Shown here: positions 38,907-45,945 of the stretch, one piece after another
How positions within the stretch are numbered: position 1 is the stretch's first letter
How the letters are laid out: each line of letters begins with the position of its first letter
Assembly: GCA_016872675.1 (NCBI GenBank)
Contig: VGZG01000008.1
Span: 1-64,000 of the forward strand
Length of the DNA stretch: 64,000 nt
DNA from: Planctomycetota bacterium
GTDB taxonomy: Bacteria > Planctomycetota > UBA1135 > UBA2386
Direction: 5' to 3'
Position numbers and translations under genes: made by a program
The notes under the pieces: generated by a model
What the model was told of the DNA's origin: nothing
The model's database searches: none
Seen by the model: only the letters and a program-made list of their open reading frames with translations

Positions 38907-40124
38907 ATGCTGCGGATTCCCATCGAAGCAGCGCCGGCGTTGTCGACGCCGGCGTGGGTCGACGTCGACCTCGACGCCGTCGCGCACAACGTGCGTGCGT
39001 TCCGTCGTCTGCTGCCTGCGGGCTGCCGCCTGATCGCCGTCGTCAAGGCCAACGCCTATGGCCACGGCATAGTCGCCTGCGCGCGCACGGCGCTGCAGCA
39101 CGGCGCTTCGGAGCTCGCGGTCGCCAACGTGCACGAAGGCGCGCAATTGCGCGACGCCGGCGTCATCGCGCCGATCCTCATTGCCGGCCCGACGGCGCCG
39201 GCCGAAGCGGGGCTCGTCGTGCAGCATGGCCTGACGGCGACGGTTGCGACCGTTGAACTGGCGCACGCGCTGGCGGCGGCGACGCGGCGCTACCTGCCGG
39301 TGCATGTCGAGGTCGACACCGGCATGGGCCGGCACGGTGTCGCGCCGCACGCGCTCAACCCATTCGTCGAGCGCCTTGTGCAGCGCGGCAAGCTGGCGGT
39401 CGCCGGCGTCTACACGCACTTCGCCGCCACGACGGTCGAACAGACGGCGGCGATGCAGGCGCAACTGGCTGCGTTCCACGCCGCCGTCGACGGCTGCCGG
39501 GCGCTGCGCGGCGCGCGGCGGCACGTCAGCAACACGCTCGGCACGCTCGCCGTGCCGCAGGCGCGGCTCGAGGCCGTGCGCGTCGGTGGCGGCCTGTACG
39601 GCTTCGATCCGTTCCACGGCGCGCGCGTGCGCGGCCCACTCGACCTGCGCCCGGCGCTGGCGCTGAAGGCGCGGCTCGTCGGCCTGCGCGATCTGCCGAC
39701 CGGCGCGCCGGTCGGCTACGGCAGCGCGTTCACCTGCGCGCGGCCGAGCCGCGTGGGTCTCGTGCCGCTCGGCTACGCCGACGGCCTGCCGCGCGCGCGG
39801 TGGGCCGACGCGCCGGTGCTGGTTCGCGGCGTGCGCGCGCCGATCGTCGGCGCGGTCAGCATGAACCAGACCGTCGTCGACGTGACCGACGTGCCGGGCG
39901 CCGCGCTCGGCGACGAGGTCGTGTGGCTCGGCGCGCAGGGCGGCGAGCGCATCGTCGCCGAGGAGCGCGTCGAGCCGGGTGGTTCGGCCTATGAAGTGAC
40001 GACGCTGCTGCGCGCGTCGCTGCCGCGGCGCTATCTGGCGGCGGCCGGCGCGAACGAGGCGCGCGAGGGCCGCAGCGGGCGCGGCGCGGCGATGGGCGAC
40101 GGCGCCGCCGCTGCGGGCGGCTGA
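38907..40124 (+). CDS. alr: Alanine racemase
   Basis: 405 residues. PLP enzyme making D-alanine for peptidoglycan. The PLP lysine is in VVKANAYGHG (about residue 46), the catalytic tyrosine in VGYGSAFTC (about 270), and VDTGMGRHG, LGYADGLPR and the SMNQTVVDVTD strand are family-typical. The C-terminus carries an Ala/Gly-rich tail of about 25 residues. Start ATG 38907 is the first codon of a well-conserved frame. It is transcribed away from the S9 peptidase and toward the RNA genes, with which it converges. Confidence 0.95.
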   Translation: MLRIPIEAAPALSTPAWVDVDLDAVAHNVRAFRRLLPAGCRLIAVVKANAYGHGIVACARTALQHGASELAVANVHEGAQLRDAGVIAPILIAGPTAPAEAGLVVQHGLTATVATVELAHALAAATRRYLPVHVEVDTGMGRHGVAPHALNPFVERLVQRGKLAVAGVYTHFAATTVEQTAAMQAQLAAFHAAVDGCRALRGARRHVSNTLGTLAVPQARLEAVRVGGGLYGFDPFHGARVRGPLDLRPALALKARLVGLRDLPTGAPVGYGSAFTCARPSRVGLVPLGYADGLPRARWADAPVLVRGVRAPIVGAVSMNQTVVDVTDVPGAALGDEVVWLGAQGGERIVAEERVEPGGSAYEVTTLLRASLPRRYLAAAGANEAREGRSGRGAAMGDGAAAAGG

Positions 40125-40172
40125 GCGGCGCATTCGCTCCACGCTGGCAGTCCGCCGCCGAGGGAAACGTCC

Positions 40173-40315
40173 CGCACGGCCCGCGAAGGTGGAACCCACC
40201 AGGCGCCCCGGGCACAAGAAGCTGCACGCTTATGGCTGCTTCCTTCCGGACCTGACCAGGTTCACGCCGCCCCCTTGCTCGGGACCCGGCGGACCCCACC
40301 TTCGCGAACCGTGCG
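40173..40315 (-). ncRNA. ffs: SRP RNA (4.5S-type)
   Basis: The minus strand carries the SRP core GTCAGGTCCGGAAGGAAGC with the GGAA tetraloop (CCGGAAGG), followed by AGCC. Flanking sequence folds into the long hairpin: CAAG/CTTG, and an outer helix of 20 pairs (two of them GU) between 40296-40315 and 40173-40192. This makes a transcript of about 143 nt, longer than the usual 100-115. The 5' end lies five bases after the tRNA-Ser 3' end, so both are probably cut from one transcript. Confidence 0.93.
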
Positions 40316-40320
40316 AGAAC

Positions 40321-40411
40321 TGGCGGAGAGGGGGGGATTCGAACCCCCGGCAACCTTGTGGGCTGCACTCGCTTTCCAAGCGAGCTCCTTAAGCCGCTCG
40401 GTCACCTCTCC
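40321..40411 (-). tRNA. tRNA-Ser(GGA)
   Basis: 91 nt with encoded CCA. GGAGAGGTGACCGAGCGGC start, anticodon loop CTTGGAAA (anticodon GGA), a long variable arm (GCAGCCCACAAGGTTGC), and a GGTTCGAATCC T arm. Minus strand. Its 3' end and the five-base spacer lead into the SRP RNA. The 3' half matches the tRNA-Ser(GCU) at 36194. Confidence 0.96.
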
Positions 40412-40561
40412 ACGCAGCCGCTTGCTCGCGCCGGACCGGGGTCCGAGGCGCCTGGGCGGAGAATGGGCGGGACGTTGTAGCGAGCTCGCCGCGCGCGTAC
40501 AATCGGCGAGCCGATTCGTTGCCGTCGGCATCGCCGCGCCGCCCGCGCGCGGCAGCTCGCC

Positions 40562-41707
40562 ATGCGAACGATCGTGCTGTCCTGCGTGTGCGCGTCGGCC
40601 GTGGCCGTGGCGCCGGTCTGCGCCCAGGCGGTCCTGACCGTCGGTCCTGGCGCCTTCGCGTCGATCCCGGCGGCGCTGGCCGTCGCGTCGCCGGGGGCCG
40701 TCGTCGCGATCGCACCCGGCACGTACCCGGCGTTCGCGTGCAGCGTCGGCGTGACGCTGCGGCCGACCGGCCCGGGCGCTGTGGTCATCGACCTCGTCAG
40801 CGGCAACCCGTTTCCGCCCGTCGGCACGCCGATGCAGTTCGCCGCGCCCGCCGGGCAGACGATCCACATCGTCGGCCTGACGTTCCAGTTCCCCGCCGCG
40901 GGGACGTTCGCCAGCGCGCATCCGGAGCTCTTCGTCGCGTCCGACGCGGTGTTCGAAGACTGCACGATCGCCGCGTCGCAGGGCTTCGCCAACGGCAGCC
41001 TGCGCGTCGGCTCGGGGGCCGTCGTGCACCTGCAGAACGTCACGTCGCAGGGGCCGACGCTGCGCGTCGAGGGGCGCGCGACCGCGAGCCAGTGCGCGTT
41101 CACCGGTGCGTGGGTGCTCGGCTTCCCGCTGGCGGCGGCGTGGGTCACCGGGTCGCTGCACGCTAGCCACAGTGTGTTCCTCGGCGGATCGAGCAGCACG
41201 CAAGCCGGCGGCGCTGGCGTCGACGTGTCGGCCGCGGGCCAGTTGTTCGCGACCGACGGCACGATCGAGCGCGGTGCTGGCATCGGCGCGTCGTGCGCGG
41301 TCGGTGGCGCCGGCGTGGCGCGGCTCGTGCGCATCGCTTCGAACACGCCGGCATGCCTGCCGGCGCCAGCGCCGTCGGGCCTCGGCGCGCAGCGCGCGGG
41401 CCCGGTGGTCCGCGGCGGCACGTTCGCCGTCGGCTACCGCGCCGGACCGATCGTGCCCGTCGGCGTGCACCTCAGCCACGCGATCGCGTCGACGCCGTTG
41501 CCGTTCACGTCGCAGCCGTGGGGCGCGCCGCTCGGCGGCTCGTTCGAGGTCGCGTTCGGGCTGACCGACGCCAGCGGCCAGGCGACGTTCGCGTTCGCCA
41601 TCCCCAACCTCGCCGCGCTCGTCGGCTTGCCGGTGTGGCTGCACGGCTGGTCGGGTTGGGCGTTCCCGCTCGAGGTCGCGCCACCGGTCGGCGGCCTGGT
41701 GCGCTGA
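40562..41707 (+). CDS. Secreted parallel beta-helix-like protein
   Basis: 381 residues. Signal peptide (VCASAVAVAPVCAQA). The early part looks like right-handed beta-helix rungs: TVGPGAFASIPAAL, ASPGAVVAIAPGTYPAF, VTLRPTGPGAVVID, IHIVGLTFQF, VFEDCTIAAS, VHLQNVTSQ. No catalytic Asp cluster is obvious. The C-terminal 110 residues, including ATFAFAIPNLAALVGLPVWLHGW, look like the compact beta module found at the end of many secreted proteins in this lineage. Likely a surface-exposed or extracellular protein that binds carbohydrate or is structural. The dnaX gene follows within about 55 bp. Confidence 0.65.
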   Translation: MRTIVLSCVCASAVAVAPVCAQAVLTVGPGAFASIPAALAVASPGAVVAIAPGTYPAFACSVGVTLRPTGPGAVVIDLVSGNPFPPVGTPMQFAAPAGQTIHIVGLTFQFPAAGTFASAHPELFVASDAVFEDCTIAASQGFANGSLRVGSGAVVHLQNVTSQGPTLRVEGRATASQCAFTGAWVLGFPLAAAWVTGSLHASHSVFLGGSSSTQAGGAGVDVSAAGQLFATDGTIERGAGIGASCAVGGAGVARLVRIASNTPACLPAPAPSGLGAQRAGPVVRGGTFAVGYRAGPIVPVGVHLSHAIASTPLPFTSQPWGAPLGGSFEVAFGLTDASGQATFAFAIPNLAALVGLPVWLHGWSGWAFPLEVAPPVGGLVR

Positions 41708-41760
41708 CGGCGGGCCCTTGCGGCTTCCCCGCCGCCCCGCGCGCCGGCACACTCCGTCCC

Positions 41761-43518
41761 ATGGCGGCAGCGCGCGACAAGGAACAGCCCGGCGACGCGA
41801 CCTACCAGGTCGTCGCGCGCCGGTTCCGGCCGACCTCGTTCCAGCAGATGGTCGGCCAGGACGAGGTCCTGCAGTCGCTGCGCGTGGCGCTGCAGCAGGG
41901 CCGCGTGCCGCACGCGTTCCTGTTCTCCGGCAGCCGCGGCGTCGGCAAGACGACCTCGGCGCGCATCCTGGCGCGCTGCCTCAACTGTGCGAAGGGCCCG
42001 ACGCCGGAGCCGTGCGGCACGTGCGCGACCTGCGTCTCGATCCTCGATGGCAGCAACCCCGACGTGCTCGAGATCGACGCCGCCAGCAACAATCTCGTCG
42101 ACGATGTGCGGCGGCTGCGCGAGACGGTCGGCTTCGCGACCATGCAGTCGCGCTATCGCGTCGTCATCCTCGACGAGGCGCACATGATGACGAAGAACGC
42201 GTTCAACGCGTTCTTGAAGACGCTGGAGGAACCGCCGCCCGGCGTGGTGTTCGTGCTGGCGACCACCGAGCTGCACAAGGTGCCCGACACGATCCGCTCG
42301 CGCTGCCAGGTGCTGCTGTTCAAGCGCGTCGGCGAGGACGACCTCAAGCGGCGGCTCGGCGCGATCGCCGCCGCCGAGAAGGTGGCGGTGCCCGACGACG
42401 TGCTCGCCGAGATCGCCATGTCGGTGCGCGGCGGCGTGCGCGACGCCGAGACGGCGCTCGAACGCGTGCTGCCGCTGGCGCGCGAACTCGGCGCGAAGTT
42501 CGACCTCGCCGCCTACCGCGCGCTGGTCGCGCGCGTCGGCCTCGACGCGGTCGTCGAAGTGGTCGAACGCCTGCTCGCCGGCGACGCCAAGGCCGGCGTG
42601 CACTTCGCCCGCACGCTGCAGGAGCAGGGCGCCGACGAACGCGAGGCGCTCGGCGAGATCGTCGAGGCGCTGCGCTGGCTGCTGCTGCTCCGCATCGACG
42701 GCGCCGACACCGGGCTCGTGCCGGTCTCCGGCGCGCTGCGCGAACGGCTGCAGGCGATGGCCGCGGCGACCGACGACAAGCGGCTCGACGCGATGGTGGG
42801 CGCTGGCCTGCTCGGCCGCGAGCGGCTGCGCCGGCTCGAAGACCGTGGCGTCGTGTTCGAGGTCGCGATGGTGCGCATGGCCGAAGCCGGCGCGCTGCCA
42901 TCGCTCGGCGACCTCGTCGCCGAGCTGCGCGCCGGCGGCGTCGCCGCGCCGGCCACCGCGCCAAAGCCGCTGTCCGGCGCCGGCGCGCGCCCGCCGGCCG
43001 GCGGGCCACCGGCGTCCGCACGCGCCGCCGCGCCGTCGTCGCCGAAGCCGGGCGCGCCGCTGCCGCCGGCCGCTGCCGGCGACCTCAAGGGCCGCGTGCT
43101 CGGAGCGCTCAAGGACAAGCCGCTGCTCGCCGGCACGCTGGAGCAGTGCGCGTTCCAGGGGCCGGACGCCGACGGTCGCGTCGTCGTCACGCTGCAGACC
43201 GAGCGCAAGATGTACCACGACCGCTTGGCGTCGACGGCGGTCCAGCAGGACCTCGTGCGCGCCATGCAGGACGCCGCCGGCCGGCCGCTGAAGGTCGAGT
43301 GGCGGCTGCCGACGCATGGCAACGGCGGCGTCGCTGCGCCGTCGCCGAAGGTCGATCCGGGCGACGCCACCAAGCGCGTGATGGGCGCCTTCAAGGGTCG
43401 CGTCGTGCAGGTCAACCCCGAGGATCGTGCGGCGAAGCCGAAGGACCCGGAGGCGCCGGCGAACGACGGCGGCAGCGATGCGCCGCCATGGGACGGCGGC
43501 GGCAACCTGCAGGAGTGA
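41761..43518 (+). CDS. dnaX: DNA polymerase III subunit gamma/tau
   Basis: 585 residues. Clamp-loader ATPase. Motifs: Walker A GSRGVGKTTSARILARCLNC (about residue 57), the zinc-binding Cys set between about 72 and 93 (CLNC, CGTC, ATC), Walker B VVILDEAHMMTKNAFNAFLK (about 135), and sensor 1 FVLATTELHKVPDTIRSRCQ. Domain III and an Ala/Pro-rich linker follow (residues 410-445), then the tau-type C-terminal region with LKGRVLGALKDKPLLAGTLEQ. A slippery A/T heptamer for a programmed frameshift was not seen. Its stop codon abuts the tandem repeat at 43519. Confidence 0.95.
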   Translation: MAAARDKEQPGDATYQVVARRFRPTSFQQMVGQDEVLQSLRVALQQGRVPHAFLFSGSRGVGKTTSARILARCLNCAKGPTPEPCGTCATCVSILDGSNPDVLEIDAASNNLVDDVRRLRETVGFATMQSRYRVVILDEAHMMTKNAFNAFLKTLEEPPPGVVFVLATTELHKVPDTIRSRCQVLLFKRVGEDDLKRRLGAIAAAEKVAVPDDVLAEIAMSVRGGVRDAETALERVLPLARELGAKFDLAAYRALVARVGLDAVVEVVERLLAGDAKAGVHFARTLQEQGADEREALGEIVEALRWLLLLRIDGADTGLVPVSGALRERLQAMAAATDDKRLDAMVGAGLLGRERLRRLEDRGVVFEVAMVRMAEAGALPSLGDLVAELRAGGVAAPATAPKPLSGAGARPPAGGPPASARAAAPSSPKPGAPLPPAAAGDLKGRVLGALKDKPLLAGTLEQCAFQGPDADGRVVVTLQTERKMYHDRLASTAVQQDLVRAMQDAAGRPLKVEWRLPTHGNGGVAAPSPKVDPGDATKRVMGAFKGRVVQVNPEDRAAKPKDPEAPANDGGSDAPPWDGGGNLQE

Positions 43519-43784
43519 GCGCCGCGGGGCTGGCGGCGTGATTCGCCAACCGTTGCTCCCCGCGTAGCGCCGGCGACCCAGCGCCTGCTGCGGCGGCGTG
43601 TGGAACGTCCATGGAGCCGGCGCCGCGGGGCTGGCGGCGTGATTCGCCAACCGTTGCTCCCCGCGTAGCGCCGGCGACCCAGCGCCTGCTGCGGCGGCGT
43701 GTGGAACGTCCATGGAGCCGGCGCCGCGGGGCTGGCGGCGTGATTCGCCAACCGTTGCTCCCCGCGTAGCGCCGGCGACCCAGC
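43519..43784. repeat. 101-bp tandem repeat, 2.6 copies
   Basis: Copies begin at 43519, 43620 and 43721; the third is cut off after 64 bases. By eye the copies are identical. Each unit holds a nested hairpin: CGCGGGG (43523-43529) with CCCCGCG (43558-43564), enclosing TGGCG/CGCCA (43531-43535 with 43544-43548). A second small dyad lies in GGAACGTCCATGG. The array fills the space between the stop of dnaX (43518) and the stop of the convergent surface-protein gene (43787), so it may act as a terminator on both strands. Confidence 0.95.
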
Positions 43785-43786
43785 AA

Positions 43787-45742
43787 TCAGTTCAGGCCGA
43801 TGACCTGCACGATTGCGTTGCTCGACGACGTGATCAGGTCGGCTGCGCCGAACAGGCCGCCGAGCGTGACGAACTGCGCGTGGATCGTCGTGCCGGAGAA
43901 GCCTGGCGGAACGGCCAGTGGCACGGTGCCGACCGCGGTCGACGCCGGCAGCACGAAGAGCTCCCACAGCGTCGCGCCGGTCGTCGTGCTGAGCATGCAG
44001 CCCGGCGCGGTGATCGTCGGGATCTGCAGGCCGGGGCGGCTCGACGCGAGGTCGATCAACTGCGCGCCGAGGAGCGTGCCGGCCGGCACGTTCGTCGCGT
44101 TCCACGTTGCGGTCTGGCCGGGGTAGAGGCGGCCACCGTACTGCGCGCCGCCGGCGTTCGGCGTGGTCAGCGCGACCTGCCCGATGTTGCCGACGCCGCC
44201 CTCGGGTTGCGTGCTGAACGGCGCCTCGAGCGACAGGTCGCGGTTCTGTGGATCGGCGGCGTTGACGCCGGCGAGGCCGCCGATGCGTCCTGGCGAGAAG
44301 CCGACCATCGCGGCGTAGCAGTTGACGGTCACCGTCGACGCGCCGACGTAGGTCGGCGTGCTGCCGTAGCGGTACTGCACGAGGCCGTTCTCGAAGAGGA
44401 CCATCTGGAGGGTCCAGCGCGCATGCCCGTTGACGCCCGTGCCGCCGACGATGTTGAACGGCGCGACGTCGAGCCAGGTGACGTAGCAGATGTTGTTGCC
44501 AGCGCCGCCGGTCGAGTCGACCAGCACGTGCAGGCCGGCGTTCGGGTTGAGGCCGACGTTGCGCTGCATGTTGAGGTCGCTCCAGAGGATCGCCAGACGC
44601 CCGCCGCTGTAGAGCGGCGCGGTAGTGCCGGTGACCGGATCGCCGAGCAGGCGCGCGGCCACGGCGGCGAAGGCGCTGTCGGTCATCGCGCCATCCAGCC
44701 ACACGAAGCCGTTCGTGCTCGGCACGATCGTCGTCGTCGCGCCGCCCGGGAACGGGAAGCTGAAGCCGAGCGGGAAGTTGACGACGCCGTCGTCGAGGAT
44801 GGAGTTCGGCGAGACGTTGACCTTGGTCAGGTCCGGAGCGGGGGCGCCGGAGGTGATGGTGTAGGTCGTCGGAGCGGAGCTGTTGTCCGGGATCAGCGTC
44901 AGGCCAGCGCCGAGGTCGAACCGCTGGCCGTTGACGAAGCCCTGGTAGAAGCTCGACGCGCTGCCGCCGCAGGCGCCGCCGTAGAATTCGTTGCTCGCCG
45001 CGACCACCGTCGTGTAGCCGCCCGGCCCGAGGAACTCGACGCCGATCACCAGCGGGTTGGCGTTGAGCGTGCCGGTCGCAGCGCCCGCAGCCGTCGCTGT
45101 CAGGCCCTGGCCGCGGATCTGCGCCAGCGTGCCGGTGGTGTTCTGCATGGCGATGAGGCCGAGCGGCGGCGCGTTGGCCGGCGCCGTCGGGACGTTGACG
45201 TCGATCAGCAGGTTGGGCTCGGCGCCGAGCGGGTTGAACTGCGCGACGATGCCCATCGCGACGAGGTCGAGTTCGATGTTCCAGTTGTTGGGCATCGTGC
45301 CGGCCGCCGGCGCGACGGTGACGTTGGTCGTGCCGACTGCGCCCATCGTCGTCGTGCTCGGCGCGGCGGGCGCGAGGTTGGCCGCGAACGTCGTGCTCAG
45401 TGCGCCGGCGGCGAGCGTCGTCGAGCCGACCTGCACGGTGACGCCGTTGTAGACCTGGCCGCCGAGGTTGGTCTCCGCGTCCTCGCCGCGGAACTTGATC
45501 TTGGTGATCGTGATCGGGCCGGTGACGCCCGAGTTGCCGGTGAAGTGGCTGCCGTTGTAGACGATCTGGAAGCGGCTGGGACCGGCGGCGCGCCACCAGA
45601 CGCCGGAGCCGGTGTTGCCGAGTTGGCTAGGGTTCTCCGACAGGTAGTGGTTGTCGGGCAGCGTCAACTGCTGGGTCTGCGCGACGAGGCCGCTGGCGGC
45701 GAGCGCCAGCGCGAAGGCGACGAGGGGGTGGGAGTGGGGCAT
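43787..45742 (-). CDS. Large secreted surface protein B, paralogue of the one at 16638
   Basis: 651 residues from ATG 45742. Signal peptide (LVAFALALAASGLVAQ). Beta-rich, Asn/Thr/Gly-rich, with NHYLS, then FQIVYNGSHFTG, VTGPITITKIKFRGEDAE, TNLGGQVYNGVTVQVG, a middle part with VTYVTW-like NNICYVTWLDV, and a C-terminal part with SSRPGLQIPTI, TAPGCMLST and SSNAIVQVIGLN. These segments line up with the paralogue at 16638-18716 in the same order. No enzyme motif is visible. Probably cell-surface or extracellular; function unknown. Confidence 0.7.
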   Translation of the reverse strand: MPHSHPLVAFALALAASGLVAQTQQLTLPDNHYLSENPSQLGNTGSGVWWRAAGPSRFQIVYNGSHFTGNSGVTGPITITKIKFRGEDAETNLGGQVYNGVTVQVGSTTLAAGALSTTFAANLAPAAPSTTTMGAVGTTNVTVAPAAGTMPNNWNIELDLVAMGIVAQFNPLGAEPNLLIDVNVPTAPANAPPLGLIAMQNTTGTLAQIRGQGLTATAAGAATGTLNANPLVIGVEFLGPGGYTTVVAASNEFYGGACGGSASSFYQGFVNGQRFDLGAGLTLIPDNSSAPTTYTITSGAPAPDLTKVNVSPNSILDDGVVNFPLGFSFPFPGGATTTIVPSTNGFVWLDGAMTDSAFAAVAARLLGDPVTGTTAPLYSGGRLAILWSDLNMQRNVGLNPNAGLHVLVDSTGGAGNNICYVTWLDVAPFNIVGGTGVNGHARWTLQMVLFENGLVQYRYGSTPTYVGASTVTVNCYAAMVGFSPGRIGGLAGVNAADPQNRDLSLEAPFSTQPEGGVGNIGQVALTTPNAGGAQYGGRLYPGQTATWNATNVPAGTLLGAQLIDLASSRPGLQIPTITAPGCMLSTTTGATLWELFVLPASTAVGTVPLAVPPGFSGTTIHAQFVTLGGLFGAADLITSSSNAIVQVIGLN

Positions 45743-45945
45743 GGCGATTGGCGCGATCGGGAATGGCCGCGGCAACCATGCGGCGGCAGCACCGCACGTT
45801 AGCCGATCCCGCTGGCGCCGGCAGGGGCGGTGCGCCCATCGGCGGCGGCGTCCCGGCGCCTTATTCGGGCCGGCGAATCCGACGTCGTGTATTGACCATC
45901 CCGTCGGGCACAGAGCACCATTGGATCGCGGACTCGGAGGTACCC

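Noticed and set aside
36498-40217. Minus-strand open frame of about 1240 codons spanning the S9 peptidase and alr
   Set aside because: It is in a different frame from the S9 peptidase, whose catalytic motifs decide the real frame; alr on plus also explains the rest.
41761-43518. Programmed frameshift in dnaX giving a short gamma form
   Set aside because: No A- or T-rich slippery heptamer is visible in this very GC-rich gene.
43519-43784. CRISPR-like array
   Set aside because: Units are contiguous 101-bp copies with no spacers, no short palindromic repeats of CRISPR size, and no cas genes nearby.
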